DNA of 40,336 nt, from contig CAIMWV010000012.1 in NCBI GenBank assembly GCA_903845295.1, forward strand, positions 1 through 40,336, given 5' to 3'. Positions 24,211-32,358 of this stretch are shown piece after piece. A model generated the notes under the pieces. The model had not been told where the DNA came from and searched no databases. It saw only the letters and a program-made list of their open reading frames with translations. A program made the translations under genes and the position numbers. Source of the DNA: Candidatus Staskawiczbacteria bacterium (lineage in GTDB: Bacteria; Patescibacteriota; Minisyncoccia; Minisyncoccales; Staskawiczbacteraceae). Each line of letters opens with the position of its first letter. Within the stretch, counting starts at the first letter, position 1.

Positions 24211-24236
24211 AACAGCCTTCTCGGGCTGTTTTTTTG
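24211..24236. terminator. Bidirectional terminator between trpS and the convergent gene
   Basis: AACAGCC pairs with GGCTGTT around a 6-nt loop, with T-runs beyond both arms. It can end trpS on the plus strand and the 24243-24818 gene on the minus strand. Confidence 0.85.
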
Positions 24237-24242
24237 TTAATA

Positions 24243-24818
24243 TTAACGATACTGATTAACATGAGTTAAAATTTCTTTTAAGTCAATGGTCATCGGTTCC
24301 GCTTCTTCTATTGTCGTATCACCACCTGGAGATCTCCCGGTTACTCGGTCACCACGAGAGCAAAAATCATTAAAGGATTCTTCAAATTGACGGGATAGTT
24401 CCTCGACATTCAACTGTTTGGTTTTAGTATCGGCCAGAGATTCTGCATTGGGAACCCTATCCATCGCGGCTCTGTTAATGGATGATTCTAAATTAGTTTG
24501 TGCTGAAGAATCCTTGCTGCCAGTTGCAACATTCTTTTTTACTTCTAAAAAGTAATTTAACGCACTTTTAACTATTTCGCAGGCATTTCTCCGGTGGCGG
24601 AGATGATCTTTGTCTTCTCCAAGTTTTTGGGCAAAATTCGGAGCCTTTTGCACAAATTCAAAAAATCTCGCCCTGCTTTTTTCTCCCGGTGTTTTCGCCT
24701 TCCCTTGCTCTTTAAACAAGGACTGTATTGCGCTAAACCTTTTTATTTTTTCTTCTTCGGATACTGCATCAAAGCCTTCTCTTGAATTACCGAAGCCAGA
24801 TTCAATTGAGTTCGACAT
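24243..24818 (-). CDS. Hypothetical soluble helical protein
   Basis: I do not recognise this 191-residue protein. It is charged and helix-rich with no signal peptide, membrane helix or metal motif. A conserved-looking core is RARFFEFVQKAPNFAQKLGEDKDHLRHRRNACEIVKSALNYFLEVKK (~50-95); the rest is low-complexity S/T/E/D. It has its own promoter (24845-24873) and shares a bidirectional terminator with trpS. Confidence 0.65.
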   Translation of the reverse strand: MSNSIESGFGNSREGFDAVSEEEKIKRFSAIQSLFKEQGKAKTPGEKSRARFFEFVQKAPNFAQKLGEDKDHLRHRRNACEIVKSALNYFLEVKKNVATGSKDSSAQTNLESSINRAAMDRVPNAESLADTKTKQLNVEELSRQFEESFNDFCSRGDRVTGRSPGGDTTIEEAEPMTIDLKEILTHVNQYR

Positions 24819-24844
24819 ATTTTTTATTATTTAATTATTAATTT

Positions 24845-24873
24845 ATGTTACCATTCTCAAATTGACTGGTCAA
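24845..24873 (-). promoter_or_regulatory. Promoter of the 24243-24818 gene
   Basis: TTGACC (24868-24873) and TAACAT (24845-24850) on the minus strand, 17 bp apart; leader of about 20 nt. Confidence 0.7.
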
Positions 24874-24885
24874 GAATAGCAAAAA

Positions 24886-26217
24886 TTATTTTGTAATAAA
24901 TTTTGTCAGTTCCTTTTGTTTGGCTCCCAATAGTTTTTGAGTGTCGGCTTCAATGGTTAAACGCAATAATGGTTCTGTATTTGAAGGCCTCAAATTAAAC
25001 CACCAATCTTTGTATTCTACTGTTACGCCGTCCAAAAAATCCTGCTTCCCGTCCGAATATTCCTGCTTTATCTTTTCTATCATCTTTTCTTTGTCTGCAA
25101 CTTTGAAATTTGTTTCCGCCCCTTTCGGATAGGGAGATAATTCAGCGATTATTTCAGAAACTTTCCTTTGGTCTTTTGAAAGCGTCTGCAACAGAACCAG
25201 GAAAGAAATCATTCCCGAATCCATATAATAATTGTCCTTGAAGCAGTAATGCCCGGATAATTCTCCGCCCATGATTCCGTTGTTTTTCATAACGCCCTCT
25301 CTTACATTAACAAAGCCAACTTGGGTTCTTATCGGGGTCCCTCCCCATTTTTTAATGAATTCCGGAACCGCTTTAGAACAGATTGCATTGTAGGCAACTG
25401 CCATTCCGGGATTTTTTCCCAAAAAATATTTCGCTAAAAGCAAAAGAGTTGCGTCGGCCCTTACCAATTGCCCTTTTTCATCGACTAAAAATATCCTGTC
25501 TGCGTCGCCATCAAACATAAATCCTAAATCTGCTCTTTCTTTCAATATTGTTTCGCCAATTTTATCTGCTGAGCCTGCTTCCAGCGGATTTGGGCTGTGG
25601 TTTGGAAAATTTCCGTCAGGTTCAAAATTCAAAGGAATAATTTCAACCGGTAAATCGTCCTGGATTTTAGAAATTACTGAACCGGCCACTCCATTTGAAG
25701 CATCGACAACAATTTTCAACGGTAAAATTTCGCTTAAATCTACAAAGGACAGGATGTGGTTTATAAAATCTTTCCAGATGTCCTGTTTTTCTGTTTCCAT
25801 TTCGTCACCAGGTTTAAATTTGCCCGGCTCTATTTTCGGCAATAAATCTGTGCCCCTGACCATTTCAAGGTCCGCTCCGGTTTTCTTGATCATTTTAAAG
25901 CCGTTGTATTCCTTAGGATTATGGCTGGCGGTTATCATAACTCCTGCATCAAAATCATAGTTTCCTAATGCAAAATAAAGGCATTCTGTGGGTGTTTGGC
26001 CAATATTGTATATTTGAGCGCCTTGGGTCTGAATACCCCTCGAAATGGCTTTAAATAGCGCTGGCGATGAAATACGGGCATCGTGGCCTATCACCACTCT
26101 TTTCGCGCCGGAATACCGGGCAAAAGCCCTGCCTATATCAAAAGCTGACTCCTCGTTCAGTTCTGAAGGACAAATACCCCTTACGTCGTATGATTTAAAA
26201 ATAGACTCATTAATCAT
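24886..26217 (-). CDS. manB: Phosphomannomutase/phosphoglucomutase
   Basis: The 443-residue protein has all four sites of the alpha-D-phosphohexomutase family: catalytic phosphoserine loop ITASHNPKEYNG (~95-105), metal loop DGDADR (~234), sugar-binding GELSGH (~315) and phosphate-binding RPSNTEPLLRL (~411). It interconverts hexose 1- and 6-phosphates, supplying mannose or glucose 1-phosphate for surface glycans. Length is normal. It is transcribed divergently from rpsF across a 63-bp AT-rich gap. Whether mannose or glucose is preferred cannot be told; the gene symbol is a family-level label. Confidence 0.93.
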   Translation of the reverse strand: MINESIFKSYDVRGICPSELNEESAFDIGRAFARYSGAKRVVIGHDARISSPALFKAISRGIQTQGAQIYNIGQTPTECLYFALGNYDFDAGVMITASHNPKEYNGFKMIKKTGADLEMVRGTDLLPKIEPGKFKPGDEMETEKQDIWKDFINHILSFVDLSEILPLKIVVDASNGVAGSVISKIQDDLPVEIIPLNFEPDGNFPNHSPNPLEAGSADKIGETILKERADLGFMFDGDADRIFLVDEKGQLVRADATLLLLAKYFLGKNPGMAVAYNAICSKAVPEFIKKWGGTPIRTQVGFVNVREGVMKNNGIMGGELSGHYCFKDNYYMDSGMISFLVLLQTLSKDQRKVSEIIAELSPYPKGAETNFKVADKEKMIEKIKQEYSDGKQDFLDGVTVEYKDWWFNLRPSNTEPLLRLTIEADTQKLLGAKQKELTKFITK

Positions 26218-26280
26218 GGCTACTATTGCATTTTATTGAAAATTATTATAGTATTATAACATAATTTAAGATAACAAACT

Positions 26281-26784
26281 ATGAAAACATACGAATTGAC
26301 ATACATAATTTCGCCGGAAATAACGTCTGAAGAAGCAGAGGCCAAAGCAAAAGAAATAGAATCTGTTATTCAAGGCAAAGAAGGAATGATTTCAAAACAA
26401 TCAAACCCCGTTGCCAGGGCTCTCTCTTACCCGATAAAAAAACAAGCTTCCGGATTTTTTGGTGTTTTGGAATTTCAATTAGAACCGGAAAAATTAGTTG
26501 AATTAAAAGAAATTATCGCCAAAGATGGAAAAATTGTACGCCATATGGTTATAATAAAAGAACCTGCCAAGCCAAGAAAAGAAAGAAGGGCCCAAAGGAT
26601 ACCCCAAGCAAAACCCGTACCAAGTGAATACCCCGCTTTCGAGGCAGAGCATCTGCCCGTGCAAGTAGAAAAGACAAGCGCCGAGTCAGAAGATATTAAA
26701 CCCGCCTCCAAAAAGGCGGCAGTCAAGGAAAAGGTCGAATTAAAAGATATTGAACAAGAATTAGACGAAATTTTAGGAGAGTAA
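26281..26784 (+). CDS. rpsF: Ribosomal protein S6 with C-terminal extension
   Basis: Residues 1-~97 are a normal S6 (MKTYELTYIISPEITSEEAEAKAKEIESVI, NPVARALSYPIKKQASGFFGVLEFQLEP, IVRHMVIIKEPAKP). The remaining ~70 residues are a K/E/A/P-rich extension (RKERRAQRIPQAKP... to ELDEILGE) not present in E. coli S6. It is the first gene of rpsF-ssb-rpsR, the usual bacterial order. Confidence 0.96.
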   Translation: MKTYELTYIISPEITSEEAEAKAKEIESVIQGKEGMISKQSNPVARALSYPIKKQASGFFGVLEFQLEPEKLVELKEIIAKDGKIVRHMVIIKEPAKPRKERRAQRIPQAKPVPSEYPAFEAEHLPVQVEKTSAESEDIKPASKKAAVKEKVELKDIEQELDEILGE

Positions 26785-26793
26785 TTTAGTAAA

Positions 26794-27327
26794 ATGAATC
26801 TAAACAAAGCATTTATTTTAGGAAATGTCACCCGCGAACCGGAAGTCAGGTCTTTGCCTTCGGGCCAGCAAGTAACGAATTTCAGCATAGCGACAAACAG
26901 GTTTTATACTTCAAGCTCGGGAGAAAAAAAACAGGAAGCAGAATTCCATAATATTGTCTGTTTTGGAAAATTAGCCGACATTTCTTCAAGATATTTAAAC
27001 AAGGGTTCTTTGGTCTTGATTGAAGGAAGGATAAAAACAAGAAATTGGGTAAACACCGCAGGGGCAAAACAATACAGGACAGAAATTATAGCCGACAGCT
27101 TGCAGCTTGGCCCAAGGGGCGCAGGATCGCCATCCGGTTCAGGTTCAAATTATGGAAGACAGCCTGCTATGTCTCCGGATACAGAAACATCTGCCAAACA
27201 GGAAGAAATCCCGGTTATTGAAGAAAATTATATTCCCCCGTCTGACGATAATTCAGGAAGCCAAAAACCTGTTTCATTTGAGGATAATGCGGCAGACGAG
27301 ATTGACGTAAAAGACATTCCTTTTTAA
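26794..27327 (+). CDS. ssb: Single-stranded DNA-binding protein
   Basis: The 177-residue protein has an N-terminal OB fold (MNLNKAFILGNVTREPEVRSLPSGQQVTNFSIATN...EFHNIVCFGKLADISSRYLNKGSLVLIEGRIKTRNW, ~1-105), a glycine/serine/proline-rich linker, and the acidic tip DVKDIPF that recruits repair and replication partners. It follows rpsF by 9 bp. Confidence 0.97.
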   Translation: MNLNKAFILGNVTREPEVRSLPSGQQVTNFSIATNRFYTSSSGEKKQEAEFHNIVCFGKLADISSRYLNKGSLVLIEGRIKTRNWVNTAGAKQYRTEIIADSLQLGPRGAGSPSGSGSNYGRQPAMSPDTETSAKQEEIPVIEENYIPPSDDNSGSQKPVSFEDNAADEIDVKDIPF

Positions 27328-27391
27328 AAATCCGAAATCCAAATCCCAAAACCAAAAATTTTGAGCTTTGAATTTTTAATTTATTATATTT

Positions 27392-27586
27392 ATGTGTTAT
27401 TTTTGCCAAAAAAACGTTGACGACGTAGATTTCAAAAACATAGAATTGTTATCGCGTTTTGTTTCCGGATTCTATAAAATAAAACCGAGAAAAAAAACAA
27501 ATCTGTGTTCGTACCACCAGAAAAAGATCGCCACGGCAATAAAAAGAGCTCGCCAAATGGGGCTTTTGCCGTATACTCCGAAATAA
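27392..27586 (+). CDS. rpsR: Ribosomal protein S18, zinc-cysteine form
   Basis: The 64-residue protein MCYFCQKNVDDVDFKNIELLSRFVSGFYKIKPRKKTNLCSYHQKKIATAIKRARQMGLLPYTPK has the S18 core (D.K....L..F....KI.PR..T.LC..HQ....AIKRAR..GLLPY). C2, C5, C39 and H42 form a potential zinc site, the C+ type. It is third in the operon, 64 bp after ssb, with an AT-rich gap of AAATCC-like repeats. Confidence 0.95.
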   Translation: MCYFCQKNVDDVDFKNIELLSRFVSGFYKIKPRKKTNLCSYHQKKIATAIKRARQMGLLPYTPK

Positions 27587-27596
27587 GGGAACACTT

Positions 27597-27615
27597 ATCC
27601 TGAGCCTGCCGAAGG
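27597..27615. repeat. ATCCTGAGCCTGCCGAAGGAT palindromic repeat
   Basis: Short palindrome after rpsR, of the same family as 5205-5228 and 10925-10940. Confidence 0.55.
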
Positions 27616-27640
27616 ATAGAAAACCTTAAACCAAAAACAG

Positions 27641-27661
27641 CCCACTCGGGCTGTTTTTTTG
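27641..27661. terminator. Bidirectional terminator after rpsR
   Basis: AACAGCCC pairs with GGGCTGTT around ACTC, with an A-run before and a T-run after; serves rpsR and the convergent 27665-28033 gene. Confidence 0.8.
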
Positions 27662-27664
27662 ATA

Positions 27665-28033
27665 TTATTCTGGTGGCCAAAATTTCCTACCAGTTTGCTT
27701 TTTTATTTCATCTGAAATCTTATAAAATTCCCGTGCGGCTTGTCTGCTTGCCCGTTCTGATTCAGCAATTCCTTCATTAAGTTTTTCAATTTTACTTTGG
27801 CTTTCTCTTTGAGAATCCTTAAGCTTATAATATTCTCCCATTATAGATGATATGTTTTGTTTTTTTATCCTTTCGGGCCAATTTCTTGCCATAACTTTTC
27901 TTAATTGTTCTTGAATCATTACATCAACATTATCTTGTGGTTCACGCCCAAGCAGATCCTCTGCTTGCCTTAATATATCTTTTTCTTGTTTTTCGGGATT
28001 ATTTGATTCCGATCCCCCTGGTCTTTCTCCCAT
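27665..28033 (-). CDS. Hypothetical coiled-coil protein downstream of recA
   Basis: The 122-residue protein is charged and predicted largely helical; residues ~70-110 (LKDSQRESQSKIEKLNEGIAESERASRQAAREFYKISDEIKKQTG) look like a coiled coil. No known motif. It starts 17 bp after the recA stop and is probably co-transcribed with it, but a role in recombination is not supported by anything else. Confidence 0.65.
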   Translation of the reverse strand: MGERPGGSESNNPEKQEKDILRQAEDLLGREPQDNVDVMIQEQLRKVMARNWPERIKKQNISSIMGEYYKLKDSQRESQSKIEKLNEGIAESERASRQAAREFYKISDEIKKQTGRKFWPPE

Positions 28034-28050
28034 AATTTTTATTTTTAATA

Positions 28051-29067
28051 TTATTCTTTTATTTTCATCGCCTCGTCTTTGATTTTTTTCATTACATCTT
28101 TGTGCTCTATAAGATAAGCTTTGGCGGCTTCTGTGCCCTGGCCGATTTTCTCACCCTCAAAAGTAAAATAACTGCCCGACTGTTTTATTAATCCTAATAA
28201 GAGTCCGGTCTTTAAGGCGTCGCCGGATTTAGAAATACCCTCGTTGTAATAAATATCAAATTCAGCTGTTTTAAAAGGAGCGGCAACTTTGTTTTTTACT
28301 ATTTTTGCTTTTACGCGGTTGCCGATAATTTCATCGCCGGATTTTATCTGCGCGGTTCTCGCCAAATTAACTCTTACTGAAGCGTAAAATTTCAAAGCCA
28401 TGCCTCCCGGAGTTGTTTCCGGATTTCCAAAAACCATGCCGATTTTCATTCTTGTCTGATTTAAAAATATAACCATTGTGTTTGTTTTAGACATTATAGA
28501 AGAAAGCTTTCTGCAAGCCTGCGACATTAATCTTGCCTGCAAGCCCATATGCTGGTCTCCAATTTCTCCTTCAATTTCAACTCTTGGAGTTAAGGCTGCC
28601 ACAGAGTCAATCACAATAACATCAATTTTTTCTGATTTCACAAGAGTTTCAACAATTTGCAGTCCTTGCTCGCCGGAATCCGGTTGAGAAATTAAAAGGT
28701 CGTCAACGTTGACGCCTATGCGTTTGGCATAATCAGGGTCCATTGCGTGCTCCGCATCGACAAAAGCGCACGTACCCCCCTTTTTTTGCGCTTCAGCTAT
28801 CACGTGCAAGGAGAGCGTGGTTTTACCGGACGATTCAGCTCCATATATTTCTATTATCCTGCCCCGGGGCATGCCCCCCACTCCCAATGCCAAATCCATT
28901 GCGATAGAGCCGGTTGGTATGACATCAACATTAACTGCATGGATTTCTCTCATTGTCATTATCGCCCCTTCCCCAAAACGTTCTTTAATTTCATTTACAA
29001 CACTATCTACAGCTTTAGCCTGTTTCTCTGCCTCCTGTTTTTTATTTTCTTTTTTTTCTTTTACCAT
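28051..29067 (-). CDS. recA: Recombinase RecA
   Basis: The 338-residue protein has Walker [10 protein letters not shown] (76-84), Walker [11 protein letters not shown], the L2 loop region [35 protein letters not shown] and a full C-terminal domain. It is the strand-exchange and SOS co-protease filament protein. I chose ATG 29067; an in-frame GTG at 29091 would add eight residues and lies inside a large inverted repeat, so it is less likely. Neither has a Shine-Dalgarno. It follows ftsK on the same strand with a 24-bp inverted repeat in the gap. Confidence 0.97.
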   Translation of the reverse strand: MVKEKKENKKQEAEKQAKAVDSVVNEIKERFGEGAIMTMREIHAVNVDVIPTGSIAMDLALGVGGMPRGRIIEIYGAESSGKTTLSLHVIAEAQKKGGTCAFVDAEHAMDPDYAKRIGVNVDDLLISQPDSGEQGLQIVETLVKSEKIDVIVIDSVAALTPRVEIEGEIGDQHMGLQARLMSQACRKLSSIMSKTNTMVIFLNQTRMKIGMVFGNPETTPGGMALKFYASVRVNLARTAQIKSGDEIIGNRVKAKIVKNKVAAPFKTAEFDIYYNEGISKSGDALKTGLLLGLIKQSGSYFTFEGEKIGQGTEAAKAYLIEHKDVMKKIKDEAMKIKE

Positions 29068-29089
29068 AAAATTTGCGAACGAAATGAGC

Positions 29090-29158
29090 ACCCAGCACTA
29101 ATTTTTAAAATTAGTCTGTAGTTCACATTAGTTTTAATTTTAAAAATTAGTGCTGGGT
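29090..29158. repeat. Perfect 24-bp inverted repeat between ftsK and recA
   Basis: 29090-29113 and 29135-29158 are exact inverted complements (ACCCAGCACTAATTTTTAAA...), separated by 21 nt. It lies 12 bp after the ftsK stop and 22 bp before the recA ATG. No U-run follows. It may be a leftover mobile palindrome or an operator/attenuator for recA. Confidence 0.85.
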
Positions 29159-29170
29159 TTTCGCTTAAGC

Positions 29171-31447
29171 TCAAACTTTTTTCCAATCGCCATCCTCTTC
29201 TGCTTCCACCTTCTCAACAGGTTTTTCTGATTCGTCCAATCCTCCGCCCGGGACCAAGTCCACATCAGCAACTGTACCGCCCCTGTCTCCATAAACCTCC
29301 CTTGGTTTTGCTCCATCAGCAGGCCCTACAATTCCCTTTTCTTCAAGCATATCAATTAATCTGGCTGCCCTTGAATAGCCGATTCTCAAACGCCTTTGTA
29401 AAAATGAGGCAGATGCTTTTTTAGTTTCTAAAACAATTTTTTTGACGTCCTCAAACAACGGGTCTTGATCAGCACCGCCAAAAAATTCGCCGGCTCCAGC
29501 CTCATCTTTACCGGCTTCTGAATGTTCTAGGCTTTCTTCCAAACTCTGACTTAACGCTGCCTGTGGATCTCCAAGCTTTTTACCTTGATCAATAATAAAA
29601 GCGGCGACTTTTTGAACTTCTTTTTCGGAAATATAAGGACCCTGGATTCTAACGATTTTAGCTGATTTAGCTGACGCAAAAAGCATGTCTCCGGCCCCCA
29701 AAAGCTTTTCAGCTCCCGAGGTATCAATAACTGTTCTCGAATCAATCTGAGAAGAAACCTGGAAAGTAATTCTGGTTGGCACATTGGCTTTAATTAAACC
29801 TGTAATAACTTCCACTGACGGCCTCTGTGTGGCAAGTACAAGGTGAATTCCAGTTGCTCTGGCCATTTGAGCCAGCCTTACTATTCCCGCCTCTATCTCT
29901 CTGCCCTTAGCAGCCATTAAATCCGCCAATTCATCAACCACGAAAACAATATATGGCATTTGCAATCCTGAAGCAATTATAGATTTATTGTTGTTGTATG
30001 AAGCCAAATTTCTTGCCGGAACTTCTGAAAAAACCTCAAAACGCCTTTCCATTTCGTGAGTCAGCCAGGTTAAAGCATTGATTGTTTTTGTGGCGTCATA
30101 AATTACCGGGCATAAAAGGTGCGGGATATCATTGTAGTGCTGAAACTCAACTCTTTTCGGGTCAACCATGATAAGCCGCAAATTATCCGGAGTGCATCTG
30201 TATAATAAACTTAAAATCAAAGTGTTCAAAAAAATAGTCTTGCCGGTTCCCGTAGCTCCAGCAACCAATAAATGAGGCCCCTCTGTTATATCAGTAAAAA
30301 GAGCAGAGCCGGCAACATTTCTTCCCAAGGCAACAACTAACGGTGTTGTGGCATTTTGATAATTTGGCTGAGTTATTAAATTCCTTAAAGTTACGACCGA
30401 TCTTACTTTATTCGGCACTTCAATCCCAACCAATGATTTGCCGGGAATTGGAGCTTCAATTCTTATAGGGTGGGCGGCCAAAGCCAATGCTAAATTATTT
30501 GACAGGGTCGTAATTTTTGAAAGTTTCACTCCTTCTGCGGGCTTAAAAGCATATTGGGTAACAGCAGGACCAACATTAACCTCCGCCATCTCAACGGGAA
30601 TGCCAAAATTCTCTAGCGTGCTTTTAATTATCATTGAGTTTTCTTTGATATTCCCGGAAGTTGGAGCTGCTTCATTTTTGTTCAACAAATCCAGTGGAGG
30701 CAAAACATATTCATTTTTATTTTCCGCAGCTGGTTTTTTGATGTCCGGCTTTTCCGGCTCTTCATTGCCTTTTTTGAATAAAGTTATTTTTGAGGCTGTC
30801 GCAGGTTTTACTTTTTCTTGCTTTTCTGCCTCTATGCCCTTAATTTTTACGTCTTCTTGCGCTTGCCGGTTCACAGCAAAAGTTGGAGCCTCCTTCTCTT
30901 CCTTCTCTTTTTTAGGAAGTTCCTGCCAAATAAACTGCAAAAAGATGAATAAACCAATCAGTAAAATAGCGCCGAATATGATATTAGCAACTAGCATCCC
31001 AAATAGACCGACAAACAATTTTGCTAACCAATATCCGATAAAACCGCCACTATTTTGTGCCAAATCCTTAACCATCAAATCCTTCACGGATAAAATCCCC
31101 ACCACACCGACAAGAGAAATCAAAACAGCCAAAAACATTGCCAAATTTTTTCCTTTTTTCCTGGTATTTAAAAATATCAGGCCCGCAACAAATAAAAATA
31201 AAGGTATTGTGTAGAATCCTTTTCCGATCAAGAAATCACAAGCTCTTGCGAAAAGTTTTCCGGCATATCCTGCTTTGTTAAAAGACGGGAAAGACAAAAC
31301 AACGATAAGCGCAACTAAAAACAATAAAATTGCTTTTATCCACCTTTTAGTCCACGAACTTAAAATGGAATCTTTTGGCTTTTCTTTGCCATTTTTTCCA
31401 TTCCCATTTTTGTTTCTCCCATTCTTTAAATTATCTTTTTTTGCCAT
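29171..31447 (-). CDS. ftsK: DNA translocase FtsK/SpoIIIE
   Basis: The 758-residue protein has a basic start (to ~30), about four membrane helices (~36-180), a charged linker, then the motor: alpha domain, Walker A GATGTGKTIFLNTL (~395), Walker B YIVFVVDELADLM (~500) and RLAQMARATGIHLVLATQRPSVEVITG. A C-terminal gamma winged helix (DPLFEDVKKIVLETKKASASFLQRRLRIGYSRAARLIDMLEEKGIVGP, ~655-715) recognises polar DNA motifs. It pumps chromosomal DNA through the division septum. Its promoter contains one copy of the 18-bp direct repeat of the PaaX/Cas2-like cassette. Confidence 0.97.
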   Translation of the reverse strand: MAKKDNLKNGRNKNGNGKNGKEKPKDSILSSWTKRWIKAILLFLVALIVVLSFPSFNKAGYAGKLFARACDFLIGKGFYTIPLFLFVAGLIFLNTRKKGKNLAMFLAVLISLVGVVGILSVKDLMVKDLAQNSGGFIGYWLAKLFVGLFGMLVANIIFGAILLIGLFIFLQFIWQELPKKEKEEKEAPTFAVNRQAQEDVKIKGIEAEKQEKVKPATASKITLFKKGNEEPEKPDIKKPAAENKNEYVLPPLDLLNKNEAAPTSGNIKENSMIIKSTLENFGIPVEMAEVNVGPAVTQYAFKPAEGVKLSKITTLSNNLALALAAHPIRIEAPIPGKSLVGIEVPNKVRSVVTLRNLITQPNYQNATTPLVVALGRNVAGSALFTDITEGPHLLVAGATGTGKTIFLNTLILSLLYRCTPDNLRLIMVDPKRVEFQHYNDIPHLLCPVIYDATKTINALTWLTHEMERRFEVFSEVPARNLASYNNNKSIIASGLQMPYIVFVVDELADLMAAKGREIEAGIVRLAQMARATGIHLVLATQRPSVEVITGLIKANVPTRITFQVSSQIDSRTVIDTSGAEKLLGAGDMLFASAKSAKIVRIQGPYISEKEVQKVAAFIIDQGKKLGDPQAALSQSLEESLEHSEAGKDEAGAGEFFGGADQDPLFEDVKKIVLETKKASASFLQRRLRIGYSRAARLIDMLEEKGIVGPADGAKPREVYGDRGGTVADVDLVPGGGLDESEKPVEKVEAEEDGDWKKV

Positions 31448-31462
31448 TTTATTTATTATATC

Positions 31463-31490
31463 ATTATACTCTCTGTATTATATTCTTCAA
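31463..31490 (-). promoter_or_regulatory. ftsK promoter
   Basis: TTGAAG (31485-31490) and TATAAT (31463-31468) on the minus strand are 16 bp apart. The -35 overlaps the left 18-bp direct repeat (31488-31505). Confidence 0.6.
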
Positions 31491-31553
31491 GCTGATTTTT
31501 ACACATATTTTATATTGACGATAGAGAGGCTCTAGGGATAAATGGACAGATGG

Positions 31554-31595
31554 CAGTGGTATAAAATTTTGCTTAAGCAAAATTTCCTACCACTG
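31554..31595. repeat. Hairpin A of the PaaX/Cas2-like cassette
   Basis: 21-base arms with 19 pairs around a TTAA centre. On the minus strand it resembles hairpin B in the same orientation (GTGGTAG.AAAT.TTGCT..AGCAAAATTTT.TACCA). Confidence 0.8.
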
Positions 31596-31605
31596 AAAAT
31601 TATAT

Positions 31606-32145
31606 TTAATCCACCCCCATTGCTATTTTGATTTCTTTTTCATTATCAATAGATTCCAACAACCCAAAACGAACGTATTTTTCCAATTTAAATAATTTAA
31701 TAAAATCATCTATTTCCTTTTTGCAGTCATACGGATACAAAAATAAACTTTCTTGAAACTCATAGAACCCGCCTAACCTCAACCTATACCTCAATGCATT
31801 TCTTCCTTTTTTACATTCATCCGGAATATCGAAGGCCACCATCCTCCATTTACCGTCCCATTTTTCCTTTCTATTATAAAAATTTCTAAAGCAGACATTC
31901 AGCGCCCTCAATCTTCCCCTTGAAGTTAATGAAACAACGACCGAACCGTCATAATTTTCTTTTTTCTCTATTAATTTTTGCTTATTCAAGTCTCTGATGC
32001 CATCTCTTATTTTATTTTTATCAACTTTCCTCCATCCGCCGGGAAATTCGTCTAAAATAAAAAGGCCTTTCTTTACTCTATAAGTGAAACCGTAATCTAT
32101 ACAATTATATAAATGAAGCAATATTTGATCTATTGTTGAGTTCAT
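31606..32145 (-). CDS. PaaX-like protein: winged helix fused to a Cas2-like domain
   Basis: The 179-residue protein has an N-terminal winged-helix part (~1-85; KVDKNKIRDGIRDLNKQKLIEKKENYDGSVVVSLTSRGRLRAL). A C-terminal ferredoxin-like domain (~93-179) has the PaaX-C/Cas2 pattern: WDGKWRMVAFDIPDECKKGRNALRYRLRLGGFYEFQESLFLYPYDCKKEIDDFIKLF...YVRFGLLESID. The aspartate in FDIPD corresponds to the Cas2 strand-1 acid. PaaX is a phenylacetate repressor elsewhere; no such pathway or CRISPR array is present here. An extended -10 (TGGTATAAT, 32207-32215) precedes it. It sits in a repeat-bounded cassette. Confidence 0.75.
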   Translation of the reverse strand: MNSTIDQILLHLYNCIDYGFTYRVKKGLFILDEFPGGWRKVDKNKIRDGIRDLNKQKLIEKKENYDGSVVVSLTSRGRLRALNVCFRNFYNRKEKWDGKWRMVAFDIPDECKKGRNALRYRLRLGGFYEFQESLFLYPYDCKKEIDDFIKLFKLEKYVRFGLLESIDNEKEIKIAMGVD

Positions 32146-32206
32146 ATTTATTACATTTTTACCGATTTATACATTTTTATTTTTTTGGAATTTTTACTAT
32201 TATTTA

Positions 32207-32215
32207 ATTATACCA
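32207..32215 (-). promoter_or_regulatory. Extended -10 promoter of the PaaX/Cas2-like gene
   Basis: TGG-TATAAT on the minus strand, about 60 bp before the start. The -35 is weak, and hairpin B lies just upstream at the place where a -35 would be expected. Confidence 0.5.
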
Positions 32216-32231
32216 TAAAAATATTTTGTAA

Positions 32232-32267
32232 TGGTAGAAAATTTTGCTGGAGCAATATTTTCTACCA
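32232..32267. repeat. Hairpin B of the PaaX/Cas2-like cassette
   Basis: 17-base arms (32232-32248 with 32251-32267), one mismatch, 2-nt loop. Related in sequence to hairpin A on the other side of the gene. Confidence 0.8.
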
Positions 32268-32316
32268 CCACCCTCTTTCTTCCGCTTATTCATCCAAGCT
32301 GATTTTTACACAACTA

Positions 32317-32345
32317 AATACCCCGCCGTTTTAGGGCGGGGTATT
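32317..32345 (-). terminator. rpoBC terminator
   Basis: AATACCCCGCC pairs with GGCGGGGTATT around a 7-nt loop, 14 bp after the rpoC stop. The U-run is weak (TAGTTGTG), and the right 18-bp repeat begins here. Confidence 0.75.
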
Positions 32346-32358
32346 ATTTTTTCCTCAA

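Larger units (their letters stand above)
31488..32312. mobile_element. Putative insertion cassette: 18-bp direct repeats, two related hairpins, PaaX/Cas2-like gene
   Basis: CAAGCTGATTTTTACACA occurs exactly at 31488-31505 and 32295-32312. Between them lie hairpin A (31554-31595), the minus-strand gene 31606-32145, and hairpin B (32232-32267). Removing one repeat and the ~790 bp between them leaves the rpoC terminator directly upstream of the ftsK promoter. The direct repeats look like a target duplication. No transposase or Cas1 is present, so any mobilisation would be in trans. Confidence 0.6.

Noticed and set aside
30438-31214. Plus-strand open frame of 258 codons opposite ftsK
   Set aside because: Antisense of the ftsK N-terminal and linker region; no start signals and no recognisable domain.
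31606-32145. CRISPR-Cas locus, because of the Cas2-like domain
   Set aside because: There is no repeat-spacer array, Cas1 or effector in the window; the protein is PaaX-like with a winged helix.
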